The notes beneath the pieces are model-generated. The model was given only the letters and a program-made list of their open reading frames with translations. It was not told the origin of the DNA and searched no databases. This document shows, in pieces, positions 55,000 to 62,961 of a stretch of DNA of 64,000 nt. This DNA comes from Limnovirga sp038203525 (GTDB taxonomy: Bacteria > Bacteroidota > Bacteroidia > Chitinophagales > Chitinophagaceae), in the NCBI GenBank assembly GCA_038203525.1, contig JBBRDW010000001.1, forward strand, positions 62,001 to 126,000. Reading direction: 5' to 3'. The translations under genes and the position numbers were made by a program. The stretch's first letter is position 1. Each line of letters opens with the position of its first letter.

Positions 55000-55937
55000 T
55001 AAACCGGTTTCCTTAATCCTTCAAAAATCAAGTTCCTTAAACCCATAATCCAACTAAGGCTAGTACTTAATCCTTTCCTTTAAAAGCGAATCATCGGTTT
55101 TAATCTTTAGCAAAGACATAGTACATTTTTATCCTGCGTCAGATGTTTAATCACGCTTAAAATGTTTCGCACTATCACAGCATTCTTTTGTTCATGAACA
55201 GCAATTGTATGTCCACCGTCTTGATAAAAAAAAGCAGAAAAATCCTTATTGTTTTATTTCATTTATACAGCCCTTTTTTGCTGCTGCCATTTGTTGACAA
55301 ATGATGGGTCTGTTTGCAGTATGAATCGCAAAAAATTATCTCCTATTTTTTCAGTGTGTTCATTGCCAACATTTATTTTTTTGCAGTTACAAAATTTTCT
55401 CATTTGCAAAGCTACCATCCACTAGAGTACCTTTTTGTCTATTTAGTTCCGCTTTCAATATTCCGAATTGTTCAATCTTCTGTTCTTTCGGTTTAACACT
55501 GGATAGAAATTTAGCTACGGTGTTTTCGCCGACGAAATAACTCCGGTTTTATTTGTTGGCAGCAAGTGCATCCGCAGAGTGATGGGTACGTGCGTCAATG
55601 AGTTCCTGATCCTATCCAATTGTTTTCTAATTGCGTTCCTTCATTAAAACATCATATCTGAGGTGTTGGATAAAAATGATATCAGCCGCCTGCAGCTTAT
55701 TTCCCCCGGTACCAAACCGCATTACTGCTATGATACTTTTGTTTCGCACTCGTGTGCCCTATAACATCTTGCGTAGTAGCAATAACGTGGAGTTTTTTTT
55801 GCCTCAATCTATGCTTCAGTAAAGGCCGAATAGAATTATAGCTGTACAAGTACGCCGCCGCACAAGGCGATGGTGTACAAGAGTGCGACGCAAGAAAAGC
55901 CTGAACAAAGAACAGTAGCCGGGCTAATAAATATTCT
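55000..55937. other. 938-base region with decayed coding sequence and repeats
   Basis: Between trhO and parC. On the minus strand 55263-55373 reads NVGNEHTEKIGDNFLRFILQ then TDPSFVNKWQQQKRAV and a stop, and 55150-55215 gives QDGGHTIAVHEQKNAVIVRN in another frame; both look like remnants of one protein but no family is clear. The right end holds a decayed paired repeat (see 55844-55936). No intact gene. Confidence 0.5.
55844..55936 (+). repeat. Repeat units at the parC 3' end
   Basis: A degenerate core GTACAAGTACGCCGCCGCAC (55844-55863) followed 12 bases later by exact-type GTACAAGAGTGCGACGCAAG (55875-55894) and GCCGGGCTAATAAATATTC, ending at the parC stop. Upstream flank GCCTCAATCTATGCTTCAGT (55801-55820) belongs to the long inner arm. 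Confidence 0.82.
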
Positions 55938-58448
55938 CTAAAACAATTCCTGCTGATTGGATGGCGGTTCTGGCTTCTCCCATTCCATTTCAATGGTTTT
56001 ACTAAAGTCCATCAGCTTTGCGCCAATGGCTTTCCAGCCCATTACTTCTACCATTTTCGCCGTTTTAAATTTGGCCCTGCGCACTTGATCGCCACGCCCT
56101 GTTTTTACCGCAAGAATGGGCTCTTCGTCGGTAGATACCTGTTTTAAAATATTTCCATCGCCTTCCTTAATAAAAAAGAATTTACTGTGCAATGTTGTAG
56201 TTTCAATTTTAAAACGCTTAATATTAAACTGTTGATTTTTATTATCAATATAAACCGCAGTTATTATTTTTGAGGCATCAAACTTTTCTATAAGCTGAAT
56301 TTTATCTGGTTCAAATCGCTGGGTAAGTTCTGTATCGGTAATCTCGTAATGGCCATCGGTGTAAAACACCACTATCTTTTCGTCTTCAAAACTACCAAGC
56401 AGTTTTCCTTTTTCGTCTGTGTTTAGCCTGCCAAATTTATCATCGAACCAAATTTTTCTTCCGGCCAGCGTACTTCGACCGGCTTCTTTAAATTTCACTG
56501 TTTTAATGGGATACTTTGTTGCCTGGTTCCCCATGCTGCTACGACCTTTAATATCAAGCTCTTCAAAGTAAAATTCGAACTCTTTAATACGAGCAGAACT
56601 TGCAGGGCTCAATACAATTTTCACCACTTCTGCTTCACCGTTGGCGTTGGCTGAAAAATAATGTATTTTACTTTTATCGCTGCCTTTTGTAAGATCGTAT
56701 TCTTTATCTCGTGTAATACCAGTAACGTTGAAACGCTTGGCATAACTGGTGCCCGTTGCACCATCAAGGTAGATCATGTTGTAAGTAGTGCGCTCATCAT
56801 TTTTATTGAAGATGCTGGCATAGATAATATCCTTACCTATAAATACCTTTTCACCAACACGCACTACTTTCATTATGCCACGTTTGGTAAAAACAATAAT
56901 ATCATCAAGCTCACTGCAATCACTAACAAACTCATCTTTTTTAAGATTTGTACCAACAAAACCTTCTTCCCGGTTCATGTACACTTTTATGTTGGCGATG
57001 GCTACCTGGCGGGCCTGAATGGTATCAAACTGTTTCAGTTCTGTTTTCCGTTCGCGGCCTTTGCCGAACTTCTTTAAAAGCATCTCAAAATACGCAACGG
57101 CATAATCGGTGAGATGCTCAAGATCGAACTGCACCTGCAGCATATCGGCTTCAATTCCTTTTATCTGTTCGTTCAGTTCATTAATATCAAGCCTGTAAAT
57201 TCTGCGTACCGGTTTCTCGGTGAGCTTTATAATATCTTCCCTTTTTATATCCCGTTTCATTTTGTATTTAAAAGGGTTAAATGCCTTATCAATCGCTTCA
57301 ATTACATGATCCCAGGTTTCATGTTTTTGTTCGAGTTCTTTGTAAATTTTTTCTTCAAAGAATATTTTTTCAAGCGAAGTATAATGCCATTTATCTTCCA
57401 GCTCAGCAAGTTTAATCTCAAGCTCCTTCTGTAACAAATTTTTTGTATTGGCAGCAGAAACGGTAAGCAGCTCCTGCACACCCAGGAAGCGAGGTTTATT
57501 GTCAACAATTACACAGGCATTGGGCGAAATACTTACTTCGCAATCGGTAAATGCATAGAGCGCATCAATGGTGATATCAGGCGAAATGCCGGGTGCAAGT
57601 TCTACCTGTATCTCTACTTCTTTTGCAGTTATATCCGTTACTTTTTTGATCTTTATTTTTCCCTGTTCATTGGCTTTTGTAATACTATCGCAAAGCTGCG
57701 AAACCGTTACGCCATAGGGAACGTCGCGTATGGCCAGTGTTTTTTTGTCGAGTTCTTCTATGCGGCAACGAACACGGATTTTACCACCGCGTTTACCTTC
57801 ATTGTAGTTGGCAACATCGACCATTCCGGCGGTTAAAAAATCGGGGAATAATTCAAATTTTCTACCACGTAAAGATTTAATAGATGCCTCGCATAATTCG
57901 CAAAAGTTGTGCGGCATTATCTTGGTTGATAAACCTACTGCAATACCATCAACACCTTGCGCCAGCACCAATGGGAATTTCATGGGCAGTGTTACAGGCT
58001 CCTGTTTGCGGCCATCATAACTCAATTGCCATTCGGTTGTTTTTGCATTGAATGCAACTTCCAGTGCGAACTTAGAAAGCCTTGCTTCAATATATCTTGG
58101 TGCAGCTGCGTCGTCGCCGGTACGCACATCGCCCCAGTTGCCCTGAGTTTCTATTAGCAGGTCTTTTTGCCCCATATTTACCAATGCATCTCCAATACTT
58201 GCATCACCATGCGGATGGTATTGCATGCTCTGCCCAATGATGTTTGCCACTTTATTAAAACGGCCGTCATCCATTTCCTTCATAGCATGCAGAATGCGGC
58301 GCTGTACGGGTTTCAGCCCATCTTCTATGGCTGGCACTGCACGCTCCAGTATTACGTAAGAAGCATAATCGAGGAACCAGCTTTTATACTGTCCCTGTAC
58401 ACCTGTTTCGTTAGTGAGGTCTATTTCTTTATTCGTTTCTTTCGCCAT
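55938..58448 (-). CDS. parC: DNA topoisomerase IV subunit A
   Basis: 836 residues. Breaks and rejoins DNA with ParE to decatenate chromosomes. Motifs: FLDYASYVILERAVPAIEDGLKPVQRRILHAM, SMQYHPHGDASIGDALVNMGQ, and the catalytic Tyr 119 in DDAAAPRYIEARLSK. The C-terminal half is a beta-pinwheel with degenerate repeats. In Bacteroidota GyrA is a separate, longer gene; the co-oriented parE about 4.5 kb upstream supports ParC. Ends at a repeat unit. Confidence 0.94.
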   Translation of the reverse strand: MAKETNKEIDLTNETGVQGQYKSWFLDYASYVILERAVPAIEDGLKPVQRRILHAMKEMDDGRFNKVANIIGQSMQYHPHGDASIGDALVNMGQKDLLIETQGNWGDVRTGDDAAAPRYIEARLSKFALEVAFNAKTTEWQLSYDGRKQEPVTLPMKFPLVLAQGVDGIAVGLSTKIMPHNFCELCEASIKSLRGRKFELFPDFLTAGMVDVANYNEGKRGGKIRVRCRIEELDKKTLAIRDVPYGVTVSQLCDSITKANEQGKIKIKKVTDITAKEVEIQVELAPGISPDITIDALYAFTDCEVSISPNACVIVDNKPRFLGVQELLTVSAANTKNLLQKELEIKLAELEDKWHYTSLEKIFFEEKIYKELEQKHETWDHVIEAIDKAFNPFKYKMKRDIKREDIIKLTEKPVRRIYRLDINELNEQIKGIEADMLQVQFDLEHLTDYAVAYFEMLLKKFGKGRERKTELKQFDTIQARQVAIANIKVYMNREEGFVGTNLKKDEFVSDCSELDDIIVFTKRGIMKVVRVGEKVFIGKDIIYASIFNKNDERTTYNMIYLDGATGTSYAKRFNVTGITRDKEYDLTKGSDKSKIHYFSANANGEAEVVKIVLSPASSARIKEFEFYFEELDIKGRSSMGNQATKYPIKTVKFKEAGRSTLAGRKIWFDDKFGRLNTDEKGKLLGSFEDEKIVVFYTDGHYEITDTELTQRFEPDKIQLIEKFDASKIITAVYIDNKNQQFNIKRFKIETTTLHSKFFFIKEGDGNILKQVSTDEEPILAVKTGRGDQVRRAKFKTAKMVEVMGWKAIGAKLMDFSKTIEMEWEKPEPPSNQQELF

Positions 58449-58480
58449 CTTTGTTCAAGTCAAAATTCAAAAGTGAAAAT

Positions 58481-58675
58481 ATTTTTAGCCAGTCTTCACC
58501 ACTACTATGTTGCTTTTGTTGCGTCGCACTCTTGTGGTTTCATATCCATATTCGCCATTTACCAAACACTGCTCGTATTGGCTTACAACAGCTGCCACTT
58601 GTTACGAACGTACAAGAGTGCGACGCAAGATGGATGCCATGCAAACATAAGCCGGGAACAAAAAATGTATTTCAA
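58481..58675. mobile_element. Paired repeat element between the ELWxxDGT gene and parC
   Basis: Left ATTTTTAGCCAGTC with core GTTGCGTCGCACTCTTGTGG at 58518-58537; right core GTACAAGAGTGCGACGCAAG at 58610-58629 preceded by GTTACGAAC and ending GCCGGGAACAAAAAATG, six bases from the ELWxxDGT stop. Shortest pair (about 195 bases). Confidence 0.85.
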
Positions 58676-58680
58676 AAAAA

Positions 58681-60549
58681 TTAAAATATTACGAATTTAA
58701 TTTTTTCTGTACCATCAGGGGTTGTACATACCAAAATGTAACTTCCCTTTGCGAGGTTCTGCGCAGGAACATTTATAAGCGCATCGGAAGAATTGCCCTT
58801 ACTTATGAAACTTCCACCCATTGAAACAAGCTGCCATTTACAATTTGACTGTGTATTGTTTGTAATGATAATTTGCTTAAAAGCTGCATTGTAGGCCGCG
58901 GTTACCCCACTCCTGCTTTCATGTTTAAGTTTAACAGCGGGGGAATAGGTTGATGAGCCATCTTTATCAAATATCTGCAACCTATAATAACTGGTGATAT
59001 TAGGTAAAGATTGCCTGGAATAAGTGTATGTTTCTTCCGCGTTGTTAGACTTTGCAGTTATTTTGCCAATTGCTTTAAAGGTTATTCCGTCAATACTTTG
59101 CTCTATAGAAAAATATGCTGTATTAGTCTCACCGGAGGTTTTCCAAGTAAGAATATCAAGATTATTATTTACTTCTCCGCTAAAAGAAATCAGGTGTAAA
59201 GGAAGTGTTCCAGTGGTAAGTTTTAGTGGTTCATGCGCACCAGCTATATAATAACAAGCGCCGGAAAAATAAAGTTCGTTTTTATAAATAGTAAGGTATT
59301 GATCTGTACCAGATATATAAACAGGTTGCGTTGAATTTTCGACCACTACAGCTTTTGTACCTGCTGCTGTACCATCGCTCTGCCAGGCAAGATTATCAAA
59401 ACTTTTAGATAGGTACATTTTATTATTCCAAACTGCTGTAATGAAAGAGTAAGGTAATATTGTTGTTATAAATACAGTACCGGTTTCTGTTCCATCTGTC
59501 TTCCACAATTCTGATGTTTGGTAAAGGGTAACATACAATGCACCATTATAAACCGTGCCACGGGAAGGTATGCTGCCTGTGGAACCGGGTACAATATCCT
59601 TCACCATTACTGTGCCTGCATCTGTGCCATCCGTAACCCATAATTCACCGCCATGAATACCATCGTCAGCAGTAAAATAAATTTTACCATTAAACACTTG
59701 CATATTAAAAGGTGAGCCGTTTGACTGCATACCAACACCATCATTTGTGTTGATATTCTTTAGGATTTTTGTACCTGCAGGTGTGCCATCAGTAACCCAT
59801 AGTTCGCTTCCATAAATGAAATCAGAACCGTTGAAATAAAGTTTATTATTCAGTACAGCATAATTACCGGGAAATGTGCCGGCGTTAAAATCAGGTTTTA
59901 ATAAAACGGTACCTGCCGTAGTGCCATCACTTTTCCAGAAACCATAACCAGCGCCTGTTCCATTATCGCTGGTAAAATAAATATCGTTATTCATTACTGC
60001 AAAACTGTCGACACCATTTAGTAAAATGGCAGATTTATTTGCAAGTGGTACCGTGCCCGCTGCTGTTCCATCTGAAACATATAATTTATGTTCACCATTA
60101 ACATTGGTTGCGGTAAAGAAGAGTTGATTGTTACAAATGGTGAATGCCTCAGGGTAAGAACCACTACTGCCGGAGTTAATATCTTTAAAAAGTTTAGTAC
60201 CTGCAACGGTGCCATCACTTATCCATAATTCCTGGCCATTAATATTATCATTAAACGAAAAGTACAATTTGTTTTGGTATGCCTCAAGATCATAAACACT
60301 ATTTGTTGCGCCGCCGGCAGGACCAAGTAATTCTGTACCTGCTGTAGTGCCATCTGAAACCCACAGCTTACTGTAATTGATAGGATCAAAAGCTTCAAAA
60401 AATAATTTATCTCCAGCAACCGTAAAGTTATAGGGATAAGAACTGCCGCCGGGATCTGTATTGATTTCTTTTAATTCCATTATTAGCTGAGCATTTATGA
60501 TGCCGCATAAACTCATTAAAATACTGCTAAGCAGTAGGCTCTTTTTCAT
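58681..60549 (-). CDS. Secreted ELWxxDGT-repeat protein with T9SS-type C-terminus
   Basis: 622 residues with signal peptide (LLLSSILMSLCGIINAQ). About ten ELWxxDGTxxGT repeats (GQELWISDGTVAGTKL, SELWVTDGTPAGTKI, GELWVTDGTDAGTVM and others) each followed by a YFTA(D/N) strand, then LPLHLISFSGEVNNNLDILTWKTSGETNTAYFSIEQS, a fibronectin-like T9SS-associated domain, and a C-terminal sorting segment. Repeats form a propeller-like exported protein; function unknown. Confidence 0.9.
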   Translation of the reverse strand: MKKSLLLSSILMSLCGIINAQLIMELKEINTDPGGSSYPYNFTVAGDKLFFEAFDPINYSKLWVSDGTTAGTELLGPAGGATNSVYDLEAYQNKLYFSFNDNINGQELWISDGTVAGTKLFKDINSGSSGSYPEAFTICNNQLFFTATNVNGEHKLYVSDGTAAGTVPLANKSAILLNGVDSFAVMNNDIYFTSDNGTGAGYGFWKSDGTTAGTVLLKPDFNAGTFPGNYAVLNNKLYFNGSDFIYGSELWVTDGTPAGTKILKNINTNDGVGMQSNGSPFNMQVFNGKIYFTADDGIHGGELWVTDGTDAGTVMVKDIVPGSTGSIPSRGTVYNGALYVTLYQTSELWKTDGTETGTVFITTILPYSFITAVWNNKMYLSKSFDNLAWQSDGTAAGTKAVVVENSTQPVYISGTDQYLTIYKNELYFSGACYYIAGAHEPLKLTTGTLPLHLISFSGEVNNNLDILTWKTSGETNTAYFSIEQSIDGITFKAIGKITAKSNNAEETYTYSRQSLPNITSYYRLQIFDKDGSSTYSPAVKLKHESRSGVTAAYNAAFKQIIITNNTQSNCKWQLVSMGGSFISKGNSSDALINVPAQNLAKGSYILVCTTPDGTEKIKFVIF

Positions 60550-60649
60550 AAATTATTTTTTTATCCACAGCAAAGTAGTACAAGTTGTTTGATTTGTGTA
60601 AAGTATATAGCCAGAATTCAATACATCAGTACCAATACTGTTGCGTTTA

Positions 60650-60930
60650 GTGCTCTAACCCGGATTACTATAATGTTGCTTTTCTTGCGTCAGACAATTG
60701 TGTAATAGGATTTAAAGCATCATGCAAAATCCTGTAACGGGGCAAGAATCGCTTTCAATTCTGCCCTTAGCAAGATGCTCAATATGGTATTACTTAGAGA
60801 TCCGTTGTGGGAATTCTTCGGCCATGACTATTCTAAATAGAAAATTCAATTGTACGGCAGTGCTACCACCGCCCCGGCGGTGCAAGCTGCAACGATGCAC
60901 AATTCATATTGAAATGCCTGGCTCATAATA
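60650..60930. mobile_element. Decayed paired repeat element
   Basis: Left remnant CTAACCCGGATTAC with TTCTTGCGTCAGACAATTGT (60683-60702). Right arm is class II: CTACCACCGCCCCGGCGGTG, CAAGCTGCAACGATGC, then AAATGCCTGGCTCATAATAT ending at the cupin stop codon. No other feature between 60550 and 60933. Confidence 0.6.
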
Positions 60931-60933
60931 TTT

Positions 60934-61305
60934 CTACACTTCCAATTGAAAGGTATCGCCATTACCATCGGCAAGCGAATTTAATTCGTATAAAACAATA
61001 TCGGTATCGGCAACAACTTCGTGCCATATCCATGCATCGATGTACACGAACGATGGCGCATAAACTTTTTCGCTTCCACGCTCTATGCCTCTTGCATTGC
61101 GCCAATTTATCGTAGCTTCGCCGTTCATGATGATAAGCGTTTCTGGATTTTTATACGGCGACCTGCCCTTGTGATAATGCCTGCCACTTAAGCTGCCTGC
61201 GTTGCGATGCGCAACAATAAACTGGCCCGTTCTATCCATATCAAATATATGTGTTTCGCCACGGGCATCTTCACCAATTTTATGTAATGGTACTACCTGT
61301 ATCAT
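60934..61305 (-). CDS. Cupin-fold protein (WxcM/sugar-isomerase-like)
   Basis: 123 residues. Cupin metal site RHYHKGRSPYKNPETLIIMNGEATINW, with His pair and Glu, and IDAWIWHEV as second motif. Similar in length and pattern to dTDP-sugar 3,4-ketoisomerases and other small cupins, but no nucleotide-sugar genes are adjacent, so the substrate is open. Seven bases from the VOC gene stop-start junction, likely an operon. Confidence 0.75.
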   Translation of the reverse strand: MIQVVPLHKIGEDARGETHIFDMDRTGQFIVAHRNAGSLSGRHYHKGRSPYKNPETLIIMNGEATINWRNARGIERGSEKVYAPSFVYIDAWIWHEVVADTDIVLYELNSLADGNGDTFQLEV

Positions 61306-61311
61306 AAGTTT

Positions 61312-61701
61312 TTAAATTTCGTATAACTCCAACGGCTGACCATTTGGATCAAGAAAAAATACAAATTTTTTGTCGGTTAATTCGTCTGTTCTTACTTCCT
61401 GTACATCTACATTTTTATCTTTTAAATATTGTGCACTTTGTTCAACATTTTCAACTGCAAATGCAAGGTGCCGCAAACCTTTTGATTCGGGATAAGAACC
61501 GCGTTCACGATAATCGGGAAATGAAAATAATTCTATTTGATACTTACCGTTAATGGAGAGATCAAGTTTGTACGATTGCCTTTCTGCACGGTAAGTTTCT
61601 TGAATAATTTTAAAGCCCAGAATCTCTGTGTAAAAATGTTTGCTTACTTCGTAATTGTCTGTAAGTATGGCAACGTGATGTATGGATTGAATGTTGAGCA
61701 T
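61312..61701 (-). CDS. VOC/glyoxalase family protein (YaeR-like)
   Basis: 129 residues with two beta-alpha-beta-beta-beta modules: HHVAILTDNYEVSKHFYTEILGFKIIQE and LRHLAFAVENVEQSAQYLKDKN, metal ligands His at the start (SIHHVAIL), Glu in YQIELFSFP, His in LRHLAF, and Glu in QPLELYEI. Dioxygenase or lyase-type role; substrate unknown. Lies between a DUF1835 gene and the cupin gene with short gaps. Confidence 0.88.
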   Translation of the reverse strand: MLNIQSIHHVAILTDNYEVSKHFYTEILGFKIIQETYRAERQSYKLDLSINGKYQIELFSFPDYRERGSYPESKGLRHLAFAVENVEQSAQYLKDKNVDVQEVRTDELTDKKFVFFLDPNGQPLELYEI

Positions 61702-61713
61702 AATTCATTTTTT

Positions 61714-62562
61714 CTACAATATGGAAGGCTCAACTGTTTCAATGGTCGGAGTATTGCTGCCTGCCAATCTTAAAACAATTTCTTTCCAGCCTTTTGTCCA
61801 GTCGCCCTCTGCTTCCAATGTTCCCGCATTTACCATTTCCCGAATGCGCCAAACCAAAAATACATCGCCGGTTTTTACTTTTATTTTTGAGAAGAGGTTG
61901 CTTAATATTTTATGCAGTTTTTGTGGCTCACTAGTTATTACACCAAGTATATCTTTATCGTAATAAGTAACTTCTTTGCTAACTAATTTTTTGCCGCCTT
62001 CCAGTATTCGAGCAATACCATTTTCGCTGCAAAGCTTTTTCCATTCGTCGGGATCAACTTCAAATTCACTGAGTGTAATTGGTCTTGCCAGTTTCTTTGC
62101 TTTTAAAAATTCTTTTGGCAGAATTTCATGCAGAACGGTTGGGTAGAATAAACCTCCTTTCTCATTAATAAATGGCAGGTTATTAAGATACAACACGAAT
62201 ATTCTTCCCTGGTAGTCTTTCAACTGGCTCATAAGCCAATAATACCCGCAGACATCGTGTTGGTTTTGCCCCATCCAAATCCACGCATGTTGCGAATCAT
62301 CAGCGTCTAAAGATTCCTTTAATTTATGCACGGTCATTTTATCATCAACAATATCTATCTGCTCGGCGTAAGGTGAATATTCGAGTAACATTTTCCACCA
62401 GTCTCGGCGTTGCTGGTAACCTTCGGTTTCATAAATATTGATGATGGGGCCAACTGCAAAATCGTCTTTGATCAGGATGATTTCGCCTGTCAGCTTTTCA
62501 TCCAGTTCAATGGCTTTTTGTAAAACATTTATATCTGATTCTTGGAAAACGATGTGGATCAT
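61714..62562 (-). CDS. DUF1835/DUF3658-type protein
   Basis: 282 residues. N-terminal MIHIVFQESDINVLQKAI...GEIILIKDDFAVGPI is the DUF1835 start; the middle HAWIWMGQNQHDVCGYYWLMSQL and a C-terminal DPDEWKKLCSENGIARILEGG...DVFLVWRIREMVNAGTLEAEGDW match DUF3658 in position. Function unknown. Twelve bases upstream of the VOC gene in the same direction. Confidence 0.82.
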   Translation of the reverse strand: MIHIVFQESDINVLQKAIELDEKLTGEIILIKDDFAVGPIINIYETEGYQQRRDWWKMLLEYSPYAEQIDIVDDKMTVHKLKESLDADDSQHAWIWMGQNQHDVCGYYWLMSQLKDYQGRIFVLYLNNLPFINEKGGLFYPTVLHEILPKEFLKAKKLARPITLSEFEVDPDEWKKLCSENGIARILEGGKKLVSKEVTYYDKDILGVITSEPQKLHKILSNLFSKIKVKTGDVFLVWRIREMVNAGTLEAEGDWTKGWKEIVLRLAGSNTPTIETVEPSIL

Positions 62563-62597
62563 ATTTGAATTAATAATTAGTAATTAATAATTTATGC

Positions 62598-62947
62598 TTA
62601 CGAATTCGACGAGTTTATTATTACAGTTAATATTTTCAATATTTCTTCGCATTCCTCGATAAAAGAATTTGCCAATTTAATTTCTAACAAGTCGCTTTCT
62701 TTTAATAGCCGTAACTAATATCTTGTTTCACGTGCCTCTCTGTAAGCAATCGCGAGCTTATGAATAAAATCTTTACGGGATGAACCTCCACTGCTTCTTC
62801 AATATTTTCCCCGATTGAAGTGCCACTTCTTAATAAATGTGAACACAAATCTCTTTCAACTTTCTTTTGTTTCAAATGAAGGAACAGTTTTACAATCCTT
62901 AAACCAAATTGAAAAGATTTATCCACAATAATGTTATCGCCTTTCAT
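62598..62947 (-). pseudogene. Four-helix-bundle (S23/IVP-like) gene with two lesions
   Basis: Starts MKGDNIIVDKSFQFGLRIVK and SHLLRSGTSIGENIEEAV, the family pattern. A one-base loss near 62785-62790 then shifts the frame: restoring one G gives EAVGGSSRKDFIHKLAIAYR and EARETRY, followed by a TAG (62715-62717) where the family has Trp (TGG), then LRLLKESDLLEIKLANSF and IEECEEILKIL to the stop. Both lesions disrupt the frame. Family proteins were first known from rRNA intervening sequences; here it is a free-standing gene by parE. Confidence 0.85.
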
Positions 62948-62961
62948 TCAATTATTAACTG

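Noticed and set aside
55314..55496. Plus-strand 60-codon hydrophobic frame downstream of trhO
   Set aside because: Phe/Tyr-rich composition is what AT-rich DNA gives by chance, and the opposite strand carries a more protein-like remnant.
579..60930. The recurrent 20-base core as a CRISPR repeat
   Set aside because: Copies are scattered over the whole window on both strands, never in an evenly spaced array with spacers, and no cas gene is present.
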